A stretch of 64,000 nt of DNA from Sulfidibacter corallicola (GCF_017498545.1 NZ_CP071793.1:5896001-5960000), one strand, 5' to 3'; shown: positions 7,365-16,956, numbered from the stretch's first letter. Notes: a model not told the origin generated them from the letters alone. Translations and numbers: made by a program.

Positions 7365-9605
7365 ATGCTATCCATGCTTCTTTTCCTCCAACTGTACCTG
7401 TCCCCGCACGCGTGGGCCGGACCCGTATCGGTCAACCTCCACAGCGAAGACGTCACGACCTTCGAGGGATGGTACATCAAGCTGGATACTGGACTTGTCC
7501 TGGACTTTTCCCAGGTCGGTGCGGTGCAACTGACCGTTCCCGCGGACAGTCGCACCTTCGAGATCGTCAATGCCCAGGGCAGCACCCTGCTCGTGGGCGC
7601 TTGGACCAACTACCACGGCCAGAACCCCGTCACCCTCGCCGTCTCCGATTCGGAAGTGATTCTTCACGAGGTCGTGACCGCCAGCCGCATGCGACAGTCT
7701 ACCTGGGACGTACCCGGTGAAATTTCGGTCATTCGCCCCGATTCACAGAAAGAGCGTGCCGTGACCCAAACCTCCGATTGGCTGAAGGAAGAAGCGGAGG
7801 TCCTGCTCCAAAAAACCAACTTGGGTGGCGGCTCGCCCATCATTCGCGGTATGTCGGGCAATCGGGTGTTGTTGATGGTGGACGGGTTCCGTCTCAACAA
7901 TGCCACCTATCGATTGGGCCTGAACCAGTACCTCAACACGGTGCCCGCGGCATCCGTGGCGCAATTCGAAGTACTCAGCGGGCCGAGCGGTGTGCAGTAC
8001 GGCAGCGACGGGTTGGGCGGCACCGTCCATCTCCGCAGCGTCGATCCGGCCAACGTGGAGGACGACGAACTGCGCTACAGCGGCTTCTACAGCAGCGCGG
8101 ACAGTACCAACACTCATTTGCTCAGCGGCAACTGGAAGCGGGGCGATCTCTCGATTCAGGGACATTTCAAGTACAGCCGTTTTCAGGATTTGGAAGCCGC
8201 CGACCCCGTGGGGGAACAGATTCCCACCGGTTACGACGGCTGGGACGGCTCTCTCAACGCCACCTGGACCATCGACGAGGACCAACGGTTGCGCGTCATC
8301 AACGGGCTCTCGCGTGCGGCCCATGTGCCGCGCACGGATCGCATTCTGTCGGGTCGTGACTTGCTGTGGGAGTACCACCCTCAGCAGTTTTCGATGCACG
8401 CGCTGCGATATGAAAATTCACGCCACCGCACATGGGCCGACCACTTCGACATCGGCCTGGGCTACATGAACCAGGACGAGGGCAATCGACGCATTTCTAC
8501 CGGATCGCCCGATAGCCTGAGAGAGACGCGAGACCTGGTGGACACCCTCCAGTTCAACGGCACCTTCACCAAGATCGGCCGCGGGGTTCAGTGGGTCTAC
8601 GGCTTCGACGTGGCGCACGACACCATCGATTCCAGCGCCGAACGCATCGATCTGGTGACCGGCGAGATCACGCCCGACGACGCCAAGTTCCCCGACGACG
8701 CCGCGTACCGCGCGATCGGGATCTTCACCACCGCCGACATCTCGTTGGGCGAGGGCCACACCTTGCGTGCCGGCCTGCGCCATTCCTGGGTCGATCTGGA
8801 GGGCACGCTGGCCGAACCGCTCGGTTTGGTGAAGCAGGACAACAGCGAGCTGACGCCCTCGTTGAGTTGGCGCGTCAAACGCGAGCGCTTCGTATTGAGC
8901 CTGGGAGCCAGCCAGGGCTTTCGGGCGCCCAGCTTGGAGGACAGTCTCGCGTTGGGGCCCAGCAACCAGGGGTTCGACGCGCCCAACCCCGATCTCGAGC
9001 CCGAACGGTTGTGGAACTACGAGGCCAACCTGCGCTTCCGGCTTCCCGGCGTCTTGGTGCAAACCGCCGTCTATCACAGCCGCTACGAAGACCTGATGGA
9101 AAAGATTCCGGGTACCTACCTGGGCCAGGACACCTTTCAGGGCGAGCCGGTCTTCATTCTCGACAACGTGGGCGAGGCCGAGATCGACGGCGTCTCGATT
9201 CAGCTTTCCGGACACTGGCACAAACGCCACGACTGGCAGGTGGATGCGGCCTGGACCGAGGGGACCGCCACCGACCGCGACGAGCCGATGCGCCGCATTC
9301 CACCGCTGCGGGGCAACCTGATGTGGCGGTATCGCGCCGATGTCTGGGGGCTGACCGGTACCTTCAGTTGGGCCGATCCCCAGGATCGCCTGAGTTCGGG
9401 CGATATCAGCGACAGCCGCATCCCCGAGGGCGGCACGCCGGGATACGGCGTGATCCACCTGCGCGGCCACTACCGGTTCAGCGAGACCCTGTCGCTCAAA
9501 CTGGGCCTGGAGAACCTGACCGACAAGCTCTACCAGCAACACGGTTCGGGTGTATTCGAGCCGGGCCGTCGCGCCGTACTCGAGCTGCAGGCCATGTGGC
9601 GTTGA
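7365..9605 (+). CDS. TonB-dependent outer-membrane receptor
   Basis: Outer-membrane gated channel that imports a scarce ligand (siderophore, haem, vitamin or similar) using TonB energy. A short signal peptide ends at HAWA-GP (residues 17-18). A roughly 80-residue beta-rich region follows and may be a signalling or carboxypeptidase-like N-terminal domain. The plug domain starts near residue 110 (HEVVTASRM, TonB-box-like) and includes IIRGMSGNRVLLMVDG and the FEVLSGPSGVQYGSDGLGGTV segment. The 22-strand barrel fills the rest, with the usual late ENLTDKLYQQHGSG signature. The ATG at 7365 has GGAG 8 bases upstream; an earlier in-frame ATG at 7218 would bury the signal peptide. The haemoglobin/cobalamin-type plug pattern is suggestive, but the ligand cannot be told from sequence. 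Confidence 0.88.
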   Translation: MLSMLLFLQLYLSPHAWAGPVSVNLHSEDVTTFEGWYIKLDTGLVLDFSQVGAVQLTVPADSRTFEIVNAQGSTLLVGAWTNYHGQNPVTLAVSDSEVILHEVVTASRMRQSTWDVPGEISVIRPDSQKERAVTQTSDWLKEEAEVLLQKTNLGGGSPIIRGMSGNRVLLMVDGFRLNNATYRLGLNQYLNTVPAASVAQFEVLSGPSGVQYGSDGLGGTVHLRSVDPANVEDDELRYSGFYSSADSTNTHLLSGNWKRGDLSIQGHFKYSRFQDLEAADPVGEQIPTGYDGWDGSLNATWTIDEDQRLRVINGLSRAAHVPRTDRILSGRDLLWEYHPQQFSMHALRYENSRHRTWADHFDIGLGYMNQDEGNRRISTGSPDSLRETRDLVDTLQFNGTFTKIGRGVQWVYGFDVAHDTIDSSAERIDLVTGEITPDDAKFPDDAAYRAIGIFTTADISLGEGHTLRAGLRHSWVDLEGTLAEPLGLVKQDNSELTPSLSWRVKRERFVLSLGASQGFRAPSLEDSLALGPSNQGFDAPNPDLEPERLWNYEANLRFRLPGVLVQTAVYHSRYEDLMEKIPGTYLGQDTFQGEPVFILDNVGEAEIDGVSIQLSGHWHKRHDWQVDAAWTEGTATDRDEPMRRIPPLRGNLMWRYRADVWGLTGTFSWADPQDRLSSGDISDSRIPEGGTPGYGVIHLRGHYRFSETLSLKLGLENLTDKLYQQHGSGVFEPGRRAVLELQAMWR

Positions 9606-9701
9606 GGGAGAGCGACGACGGCGTAGCGGCCGAATCTGGTGGGGAAATGTGATTTCTCGACGTGAATTTTTCGGGGGAATGCGTTGTGAGAGGTTTTGGG
9701 C

Positions 9702-9731
9702 TGACGTACCTCACTTTAATTTAGATAGAAT
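9702..9731 (+). promoter_or_regulatory. Candidate promoter for the ATPase/TOPRIM two-gene unit
   Basis: TGACGT (9702-9707) and TAGAAT (9726-9731) are 18 bases apart in an AT-rich patch, 36 bases before the TTG start at 9768. Moderate consensus match, by eye only. Confidence 0.35.
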
Positions 9732-9767
9732 GTTCTAACCATATGCCCTGAACCTTTGGAGGCTCGA

Positions 9768-10940
9768 TTGGCCACCTTGCTTAAAAAACTGACCGTTGAC
9801 AACTATCGGTCTATTCAGAAGCTCGAGTTGGAACTCGGAGATCGCTGTGTGTTTTTTGGTCCGAACGGATCTGGGAAATCCTCTTTGTTGGATACTCTCT
9901 GGTTTGTTCGCGATTGCTTCATTCGTGGTGTTGATCAGGCTTCGTCGAGAAGGGGACACGGCATTGGCATGCGGTGGGATGGCGCAGATCCCGACGACCA
10001 GATCAGGGTCGGTATCGAAACAACCCATGGCGATTATGGCATGTCGTTCGGCTTCGCCAAGGGTCGGATAGATGCCTATGTCGGAGAGATACTGCACGAT
10101 TCGGGGAAGCTCATTCTCAAACGTTCCATTGGTAGTGCCAAAGTCTCCCTGACGACCCAACCTGGAAAGTTCAAATCAATTAGCCTGCCCGAGCCCGAAA
10201 AACCCGCTTTGACCATGGCGCGCACTTCGGGCGTGGCGTCGAGCGCCCTTGCAGAAGTCGACAATATACTTCGGCGAATCAGTTATTACCATGCCCGTTC
10301 GATGGATCTTCACGCGTTGAAATGGCGAGGAAGCGAGTCGAGTCCCACCACCTTGCTGAGCGATCGATGTGGCAATCTTTGGTCGGTGATTCGAAACCTT
10401 AATGACAAACGGGATCTGGATCATCGATATCAACAAATCGTCGCGTTCATGAAGAGGGCATTTCCCGAATTCAACGGTTTTTTCATCGAGCAAACAGGTC
10501 CCTCCAGTCTGTATGCGTATTTTCAGGAGAGGCACCGCAGTGAGCCCATTATGGCTTCGGGGGTGTCCGATGGTTATTTGACCATGCTCATTCTATTGAC
10601 CGCGCTTTTCTCGATGGGGACCGATGTGAATGAGCTCGTCATCTTCGACGAACCAGATATCTCCCTGCATCCCCATGCTCTATCCGTTTTTGCGGATGCC
10701 GTCAAACTCGCGACTCGAGAATGGGGAAAACAAGTCCTCATTGCCACGCATTCTCCTGTGCTGATCAGTCAATTCCAAGCTGCGGACATATACGCCATGT
10801 CCCTGGGGGGTCAAGGCGAGGCGTTGGTCACGCCATTGACCCAAATCGACGGAATCGGCGATCTTTTGGAAGACTACTCCGTTGGCTCCCTTTACATGGC
10901 GGAAGTCATCGCGCCTCAAAGCAAAGACAGCGAGGTCTGA
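9768..10940 (+). CDS. AAA-family ATPase, SMC/OLD-like (AAA_15/AAA_21 type)
   Basis: ABC-type ATPase of the kind found in OLD nucleases, RecF/SMC relatives and many anti-phage systems. Walker A GPNGSGKSSL lies near residue 31 after the typical LTVDNYRSI opening. The C-terminal half has the signature-like SDGYL region, Walker B LVIFDEPDISLHP and the H-switch IATHSPVLI. It has no nuclease domain of its own. The start is TTG at 9768, with a strong GGAGG 5 bases upstream; a TTG 12 bases earlier lacks one. The next gene begins 1 base after its stop and encodes a TOPRIM-like protein, so the pair looks like an OLD-type nuclease split into two polypeptides. Local GC content is visibly lower than in the flanking genes, suggesting horizontal acquisition. 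The exact family is uncertain. Confidence 0.8.
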   Translation: MATLLKKLTVDNYRSIQKLELELGDRCVFFGPNGSGKSSLLDTLWFVRDCFIRGVDQASSRRGHGIGMRWDGADPDDQIRVGIETTHGDYGMSFGFAKGRIDAYVGEILHDSGKLILKRSIGSAKVSLTTQPGKFKSISLPEPEKPALTMARTSGVASSALAEVDNILRRISYYHARSMDLHALKWRGSESSPTTLLSDRCGNLWSVIRNLNDKRDLDHRYQQIVAFMKRAFPEFNGFFIEQTGPSSLYAYFQERHRSEPIMASGVSDGYLTMLILLTALFSMGTDVNELVIFDEPDISLHPHALSVFADAVKLATREWGKQVLIATHSPVLISQFQAADIYAMSLGGQGEALVTPLTQIDGIGDLLEDYSVGSLYMAEVIAPQSKDSEV

Positions 10941-10941
10941 A

Positions 10942-11679
10942 TTGGAGGAGCGTCATCAGTTCTTGAGGTTTGGCTTGTTCGTGACGGGAGAGGGAGAAAG
11001 GGAACACCTGCCGAAGCTGTTTGTGAGTTTGGCTGAAACAAGAGCCTGCCATTTCGAGGTCGTACGGAAAGTCGAGCAATTGAGTCCTCGGAGAGAAAGA
11101 TCCAAAAACCTCAAATTGGCGGGCCTTCCAACCAGAGATGAAGAGTTGGGTCTTGCCGTTCGAGGCTATCTCAGTCGAGGGCCGGACCACTTCGCCCTCG
11201 TTGTGGACGATCTGGAATTCGATCGGCGCGACGTCGAACGAGAAACCTTTGGTCGATACCGCCAGGCCTTGGATACGGTGTTGTCCGATACCCAGCGGGA
11301 TAGGGCCTCCGTTCATTTTTTGGTTTATATGCTCGAGGCTTATTATTTCGCGCATGCCGATGCAACCAATACTGCGCTGGATCTGAGCCCGGGAATTGAA
11401 GATTTCGTGGGAGATGTGGAAACGATCCGACATCCAAAAAATGAACTGAAAAAAATAGCTCCGAACTTCCGAGAACGATCTGCGGCACAAGCGGTTCTCG
11501 AATTGTTGGATGTTCGCTACGTACTTAGCAACGAAGCCACCTGTACCGGATTGCGGACCATGTTCGTGTGGTGTCTCGAAAAATTGATGCAATTTGGTCC
11601 CGATTGGGTGCCTGAGTTTTCCCCTGAAGTTTATCGCCGAACGGACGGTCGCCTTAGAGATTCGACCCGCGGGCAATAA
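10942..11679 (+). CDS. TOPRIM/DUF4276-like protein, partner of the upstream ATPase
   Basis: About 245 residues. The opening LFVTGEGEREHLP fits the first TOPRIM strand with its metal-binding Glu. VVDDLEFDRR supplies a DxD-like acidic cluster, FLVYMLEAYYFAHADA matches the mLEaWllAD pattern of DUF4276 proteins, and a later HPKNELKKIAPNF segment matches their P-K-x-L region. I therefore read it as a TOPRIM-fold nuclease or sensor subunit working with the AAA ATPase; the reaction is unknown. The start is TTG at 10942, one base after the ATPase stop, with GAGG 6 bases upstream; an ATG at 10882 would overlap the ATPase by 59 bases without a binding site. Low-GC like its partner. Role in phage defence is inference from the ATPase-TOPRIM pairing known in OLD, PARIS and AbiL-like systems. 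Confidence 0.7.
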   Translation: MEERHQFLRFGLFVTGEGEREHLPKLFVSLAETRACHFEVVRKVEQLSPRRERSKNLKLAGLPTRDEELGLAVRGYLSRGPDHFALVVDDLEFDRRDVERETFGRYRQALDTVLSDTQRDRASVHFLVYMLEAYYFAHADATNTALDLSPGIEDFVGDVETIRHPKNELKKIAPNFRERSAAQAVLELLDVRYVLSNEATCTGLRTMFVWCLEKLMQFGPDWVPEFSPEVYRRTDGRLRDSTRGQ

Positions 11680-11753
11680 TTTGGATCATCAACTTCCCAG
11701 TATGGTCTCGTCAGGGCTGGATGTTGAGGGTATGTACGAGAGTCTTGCGTCGG

Positions 11754-12518
11754 TCACACCACCGGCAGGTGCTCGGCTTCGTAGCGGGCCACGAATCGCG
11801 CGTAGTTCTCCAAGCGACGATGGGCCTGGAAGAAAGTGATCATGCTCTTGAAACGGTCGTCCTTCTGTAGTTTGGGCTTGATCAGCTTCAGTAGCGCCTT
11901 GTTCTCGCGTCGACCTTCCGCCGCCCTCATTCGGCCCTTCTCGTCCACCAGGAGCGCGCGCTCGTCGCCGCCTTTGCTCTTCAGGTTGACGAACAGGTTG
12001 TAGCAGTAGCACTCGGGATCCTTGCAGGTATCCACCATGAACTGCCAGCGGGTGGCCTTGCCCTTGTCGTGACTGACCACCTCGCCCAAGCACCCATTGG
12101 CCGGATCGGCGCCGTCCAACAATAGCTCGGTGGGCACCATGATCGGCTTTTCGAGGTCGTAGCCGGTTTCGACAAGGATCATCTTGCGGCGCAGGTACAC
12201 GAGGTGCAGGTAGCGCTGTTGGAATTCCTCGGTGCCCTCGGCGATTTTGAAGACCTGGGCCACCTCGTCCGGCAGGGGCTGGTGCTTTTCGTCGTGCCAC
12301 TCGCGCTCGCCGGTGTACCAGGTGCTCTTGCGCTGGTGCTGGGTGAGCCAGTCCATCTGGATGTTGTCGCAATGGCACTTGGGATCGCCGCACACGCGGG
12401 CGTGCAACTGGAACAACAGCGAGCCATCCTCGAAGTCGACCGAAAAGAATCCCAAGTTGTACGTGCTCTCGCGATCGACCTCCGCCAGCTCGATGTGGAC
12501 CTTCTTGGTTTCTTGCAT
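11754..12518 (-). CDS. Uncharacterised protein with two C-x4-C-x-C motifs, coupled to icmF
   Basis: A soluble protein of 254 residues that I do not recognise. It contains two copies of a cysteine motif, CGDPKCHCDN (about residues 43-52) and CKDPECYCYN (about 165-174). Each follows a beta-rich segment, so the protein looks like an internal duplication with two metal or Fe-S sites. The C-terminal 60 residues are basic, charged and helical. No signal peptide. Its ATG directly abuts the TAG of icmF (ATG TAG ATG, with GGAGGA just before), which implies translational coupling and a related function. A role as accessory or sensor for the B12 enzyme is a guess from position only. Confidence 0.65.
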   Translation of the reverse strand: MQETKKVHIELAEVDRESTYNLGFFSVDFEDGSLLFQLHARVCGDPKCHCDNIQMDWLTQHQRKSTWYTGEREWHDEKHQPLPDEVAQVFKIAEGTEEFQQRYLHLVYLRRKMILVETGYDLEKPIMVPTELLLDGADPANGCLGEVVSHDKGKATRWQFMVDTCKDPECYCYNLFVNLKSKGGDERALLVDEKGRMRAAEGRRENKALLKLIKPKLQKDDRFKSMITFFQAHRRLENYARFVARYEAEHLPVV

Positions 12519-15500
12519 CTACATGTTCCTCCGGTATTGGCCGCCCACGGTGTACAGCAGTCCCGAGATCTGGCCCAGGGAGCAGTAGCGCGTCGCTTCG
12601 AGCAGAGGGCGGAACATGTTGCGATGGTGAATCGCGGCGTCCTTGACCCGGTGCAGGTGATCGGGGCATCGATCGGCGAAGAACTTCTGGAAATTGGCCA
12701 GGTAGGAGATCTGTTGCTCCTTCTCGTCCTCGGTGGAGCGAATCAGCTCGAGCGAGCCCTCCGCCGTGTCCTCGGCATTGGGATTGAGGAAGGTGTTGAC
12801 GCCGATGATCGGCAGCTTACCGTTGTGCTTCAGTTCCTCGTAGTAGAGTGATTCTTCCTGGATTTTGCCCCGTTGGTACTGGGTTTCCATGGCGGAAAGC
12901 ACGCCGCCGCGCTCGGAGATGCGGTTGAATTCGGAAAGAATGGCTTCTTCCACCAGCTCGGTCAGTTCTTCGATGATGAAGGCGCCCTGCAGCGGGTTCT
13001 CGTTTTTGGCGAGGCCCAGTTCGCGGTTGATGATCAACTGAATCGCCATCGCGCGCCGCACCGAGGCTTCGGTGGGCGTGGTGATCGCCTCGTCGTAGGC
13101 GTTGGTGTGCAGCGAGTTGCAGTTGTCGTAGATGGCGTAGAGGGCCTGCAGGGTGGTGCGGATGTCGTTGAAGTCGATTTCCTGGGCGTGCAGCGAGCGG
13201 CCGCTGGTCTGGATGTGGTACTTCAGCTTTTGGCTGCGGCTGTTGCCGCCGTAGCGGCGCTCCATGGCCACCGACCAGATGCGGCGCGCGACCCGGCCGA
13301 TGACGGCGTATTCGGGATCGATGCCGTTGGAGAAAAAGAAGCTCAGGTTGGGTGCGAAATCGTTGATGTCCATGCCGCGCGACAGGTAGTACTCGACGAA
13401 GGTGAACCCGTTGGCCAGGGTGAAGGCCGCCTGGGAAATGGGGTTGGCGCCGGCCTCGGCGATGTGGTAACCGCTGATCGAGACGCTGTAGTAGTTGCGA
13501 ACCCCGTTTTCGATGAAGAATTCCTGCACGTCGCCCATCAATTTCAGGGCGAATTCGGTGGAGAAGATGCAGGTGTTCTGGGCCTGGTCTTCCTTGAGGA
13601 TGTCGGCTTGAACCGTGCCGCGAACCGAACGGAACACGTCGGTACTGATTTTCGTGTAGGTCTCGGGATCGACGGTTTCCACACCGGGAATACCCAGCAA
13701 ACCGAGACCGAACCCGCGATCGGACGTCGCGTCGTAGGCCATGCCTTCGTAGTAGGGACGCTCGAGACCTTTCTGGTCGTAGCGGCCGTACCATTCCTCG
13801 CGAACCGCTTCCAGCCGACCCTGTTGCTGCAGATGACGCTCGATCTGTTGATCGATGGCCGCATTCATATAGAAGCCAAGAATGATCGGGGCGGGGCCGT
13901 TGATGGTCATCGACACGGATGTCTTGGGATCGCAGAGGTCGAAGCCGCTGTACAACTTTTTCATGTCGTCCAGGTTGCAGATCGAGACGCCCGAGTTGCC
14001 GATCTTGCCGTAGATGTCGGGGCGCCGGGCGGGGTCGTCCCCGTAGAGCGTGACCGAATCGAAGGCGGTCGAAAGGCGTTTGGCGGGCTGTTCCTTGGAG
14101 ACGTAGTGGAACCGGCGGTTCGTGCGTTCGGGCGTGCCCTCGCCCGCGAACATGCGGGTGGGGTCTTCGCCTTGACGTTTGAAAGGGAACACCCCGGCCG
14201 TGTAGGGAAAACTACCCGGTACGTTTTCCAGCAGCAGCCACAGGAGTTGGTCGCCCCAGTCCTGGTAGCGGGGCAGGGAGACCTTGGGGATCTTGGTGCC
14301 GGATAGCGAAGTGGTGAACAGGGTGTTGCGGATTTCCTTGTCGCGAATCTTGGTCACCAACTCGTCGCCGCGATAGGCTTCGCGGGCGGCCGGAAAGGCT
14401 TCCAGCAGTTTGCGGCAGCGCGGATCGAGTTTGGCCTGGTCGTATTGATATTGTTGTTCGAGGCTGTCGATCGCGTGCTGGTAGTCGGGCGGGCTCAAAT
14501 CCACCTGGCCGGTACCGTCCGCGGCCGAGATGTTCAGGTCCGTCTGCTGCATGCGCGCACGCAGGCTGTCGATGCTGCCGCGCAGTTGGTACAGGGTGCG
14601 GGCGATGGCCGCCTGCGCCTCGGCCCAGGCCTTGTAGCCCCGCACGGTTTCGGTGATCTCGGCGAGATAGCGCTGGCGCTCGCCGGGAATGATCGGCGCT
14701 TTTTCCGGGATGCCCATGCGCGCCATCTCCGGCAGCGGCCACGAGAGCCCACACTTTTCGTTGAGCATCTTCACCAGCGCGTGGAACATGCGGTTGGTAC
14801 CCTTGTCGTTGAATTGCGAGGCGATGGTCGCGTGGATCGGCAGGCTGTCGTCGTCGCGGTCGAACCAGCCGCGGTTGCGCTTGAACTGTTTGCGGATGTC
14901 GCGGAAGGCGTCTTCCGAGCCGCGCTTCTCGAATTTGTTGAGCACGACCATGTCGGCCAAGTCCAACATGTCGATCTTCTCGAGCTGGGTCGCGGCACCG
15001 TATTCGTTGGTCATGACGTAGACCGAGAAATCCACCAGATCCACGATTTCCGAATCGGCCTGCCCGATCCCCGCCGTCTCCACGACGATCAGGTCGTATT
15101 CGGCCTCTTTCAGTAACTCGACCGCGCTGACCAGACATTCGCTGGTGGCGCGGTTGCTGGCCCGCGTGGCCAGCGAGCGCATGAAGACCTGGGGATGGCC
15201 CGAAGGATCGGCGCAGGCCACGGCGTTCATGCGGATGCGGTCGCCCAGGAGCGCTCCGCCGGTGCGTCGCTTGGAGGGGTCCACCGAAATGATGGCCATT
15301 TTCTTGTCGGCGTAGTGGTCGATGAAGCGGCGCACGATCTCGTCGGTCAACGACGACTTACCCGCACCGCCGGTCCCGGTGATGCCGACCACGGGCACCC
15401 GCTTGTCGGAGGTGGCGCCCTCCCGGCGACCCAGCTCCAGCTCGGTGATCTGACGGGCGAGGCGGTTCACCGGTGTGCCCGAATCTCCCAACGGAATGTG

Positions 15501-15980
15501 CGTGGGGTCGAAATCGCATTCGGCCAACATGTACTCGATCATGCCCACCAGACCCATCTTGGCGCCGTCCTCCGGCGAAAAGATGCGCGTGACGCCGTAG
15601 TCGTGGAGCTCCTTGATTTCCTCGGGCACGATGACGCCGCCCCCGCCGCCGAACAATTTGATTTGGGGGGCACCACGCTCGCGCAGCAAGTCGTACATGA
15701 ACTTGAAATATTCCATGTGGCCGCCCTGGTAGGAACTGACGGCGATGCCCTGGGCGTCTTCCTGAATGGCGGCGTCCACGATTTCACCCACCGAGCGGTT
15801 GTGCCCCAGGTGAATGACCTCCGCGCCCAGCGACTGCAAAATGCGGCGCATGATGTTGATCGAAGCGTCGTGTCCGTCGAAAAGCGATGCCGCCGTGACA
15901 AAGCGGATCTTGTTCTTCCAGCGCGTGCCGGATTCGGCGTGTTGACTGCCTTTCGCGGTTTCGGCCACGGGTGTCGTCAT
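12519..15980 (-). CDS. icmF: Fused isobutyryl-CoA mutase IcmF (B12 domain, G-protein chaperone, mutase)
   Basis: Adenosylcobalamin-dependent carbon-skeleton mutase interconverting isobutyryl-CoA and n-butyryl-CoA (some relatives act on pivalyl-CoA). Domain order is diagnostic for IcmF: an N-terminal cobalamin-binding domain (about residues 20-155, DGHDASIN with the axial His and later FGGGGGVI), a MeaI/MeaB-type GTPase that loads and protects the cofactor (about 180-440, Walker A GTGGAGKSS, VNKFEKRGS-like NKFEKRG region), then the substrate-binding TIM barrel of the large mutase subunit (about 560-1150). The total of 1153 residues matches the family. The start at 15980 follows AGGGGGAAC; an upstream in-frame start at 16082 would add 34 unlike residues. 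It forms an operon with the downstream cysteine-motif protein. Whether the substrate is isobutyryl- or pivalyl-CoA cannot be decided by eye. Confidence 0.93.
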   Translation of the reverse strand: MTTPVAETAKGSQHAESGTRWKNKIRFVTAASLFDGHDASINIMRRILQSLGAEVIHLGHNRSVGEIVDAAIQEDAQGIAVSSYQGGHMEYFKFMYDLLRERGAPQIKLFGGGGGVIVPEEIKELHDYGVTRIFSPEDGAKMGLVGMIEYMLAECDFDPTHIPLGDSGTPVNRLARQITELELGRREGATSDKRVPVVGITGTGGAGKSSLTDEIVRRFIDHYADKKMAIISVDPSKRRTGGALLGDRIRMNAVACADPSGHPQVFMRSLATRASNRATSECLVSAVELLKEAEYDLIVVETAGIGQADSEIVDLVDFSVYVMTNEYGAATQLEKIDMLDLADMVVLNKFEKRGSEDAFRDIRKQFKRNRGWFDRDDDSLPIHATIASQFNDKGTNRMFHALVKMLNEKCGLSWPLPEMARMGIPEKAPIIPGERQRYLAEITETVRGYKAWAEAQAAIARTLYQLRGSIDSLRARMQQTDLNISAADGTGQVDLSPPDYQHAIDSLEQQYQYDQAKLDPRCRKLLEAFPAAREAYRGDELVTKIRDKEIRNTLFTTSLSGTKIPKVSLPRYQDWGDQLLWLLLENVPGSFPYTAGVFPFKRQGEDPTRMFAGEGTPERTNRRFHYVSKEQPAKRLSTAFDSVTLYGDDPARRPDIYGKIGNSGVSICNLDDMKKLYSGFDLCDPKTSVSMTINGPAPIILGFYMNAAIDQQIERHLQQQGRLEAVREEWYGRYDQKGLERPYYEGMAYDATSDRGFGLGLLGIPGVETVDPETYTKISTDVFRSVRGTVQADILKEDQAQNTCIFSTEFALKLMGDVQEFFIENGVRNYYSVSISGYHIAEAGANPISQAAFTLANGFTFVEYYLSRGMDINDFAPNLSFFFSNGIDPEYAVIGRVARRIWSVAMERRYGGNSRSQKLKYHIQTSGRSLHAQEIDFNDIRTTLQALYAIYDNCNSLHTNAYDEAITTPTEASVRRAMAIQLIINRELGLAKNENPLQGAFIIEELTELVEEAILSEFNRISERGGVLSAMETQYQRGKIQEESLYYEELKHNGKLPIIGVNTFLNPNAEDTAEGSLELIRSTEDEKEQQISYLANFQKFFADRCPDHLHRVKDAAIHHRNMFRPLLEATRYCSLGQISGLLYTVGGQYRRNM

Positions 15981-16271
15981 GACGTTCCCCCTCCCCTTGG
16001 TTTGTGTCCCAAACCCGCATTCTAGCGCATGCGGCGAAGCCCCGCCAGTACCGGTGGCGTTTGGCCGCGATGGGCCGATCACCCTTGTCCCGCCACCGTT
16101 TTACGAGGGGACCGGGCTTCCCGTGCTTGCCCGCGACTGCCGGCTCCGGCTAGACTGGAGAGCGGGGCGATCCCTGGTCGGAACCGGTCGATTTCGCCCT
16201 CACTTCATCCTGTCGCGAACCTCAACCGAAACAATCGGTTCCGTCGACGGGCGACCTCATGGGAAGCGTGC

Positions 16272-16925
16272 ATGGCCAGCCAGGACCCCCACAATCGCCG
16301 CGGTTTCTTGGGCGAGTTTTTTTCCGTTTTTCGCAAGGGGATCAGTAACCAGGTGGACCGCAAGCTCGGCAAAATGCTCGATGCGCCGATTCGACCTCCT
16401 GGCGCCTTGGAGGAAATCGAGTTTCTGGCGACCTGTACGCGCTGTTCGGCCTGCATCGAGGTCTGCCCCTATTCCGCCATCAAGCGCCAGCCGATCGAAT
16501 CCGGTCTGAGTGCCAACGCACCGTTCATCCAGCCGGACGAGCAGGCCTGCCGCCTCTGCGACGATTTTCCCTGCATCGGCGCCTGCGAACCCGGCGCCCT
16601 ACGACCACTGCCCGACGGTCGCGTCGACATGGGACACGCGGTGGTGCGCGAGTCCTTCTGTCAGACCTACGAAGACAAGGTCTGCACCCTTTGTTACGAC
16701 GCCTGCCCCTACCCCGAGCAGGCGATCGTCATCGGCGACGATTTCCATCCCCAAGTGCTCGAGGCCTGCGTGGGGTGCGGTCTGTGCGAGCAACACTGCC
16801 CGGTGCATCCTTCGGGAATCAAGGTGGAGAGCCCGGTGCGGCTCCGCGCCAAAAAGGTGGAACGGGAAACCTACTTCGGGTGGTTCGATGCCCGCGAGGA
16901 CGCATCGCCGCCGAAAGAGAAGTGA
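16272..16925 (+). CDS. NapF/MauM-like polyferredoxin with four 4Fe-4S motifs
   Basis: Electron-transfer ferredoxin of 217 residues. Four cysteine clusters are visible: CTRCSACIEVCPYS, CRLCDDFPCIGACEP, CTLCYDACPYP and CVGCGLCEQHCPVHP, the arrangement of NapF/NapG/MauM-type proteins. The N-terminus has RRGFLGEFF, a twin-arginine-like motif followed by an amphipathic rather than hydrophobic stretch, as in NapF, so it may stay cytoplasmic. It is divergent from icmF and stands alone, with no nitrate reductase gene nearby, so its redox partner is unknown. The ATG at 16272 has GGAAG upstream; longer frames back to 16029 are unlikely. Confidence 0.85.
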   Translation: MASQDPHNRRGFLGEFFSVFRKGISNQVDRKLGKMLDAPIRPPGALEEIEFLATCTRCSACIEVCPYSAIKRQPIESGLSANAPFIQPDEQACRLCDDFPCIGACEPGALRPLPDGRVDMGHAVVRESFCQTYEDKVCTLCYDACPYPEQAIVIGDDFHPQVLEACVGCGLCEQHCPVHPSGIKVESPVRLRAKKVERETYFGWFDAREDASPPKEK

Positions 16926-16956
16926 ACGCGCGAAGCCCATGCGGTAGGGATGTGGT

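Noticed and set aside
9768..11679. Calling the ATPase/TOPRIM pair PARIS or AbiL outright
   Set aside because: Only the general fold pairing is visible; family-level assignment needs profile searches.
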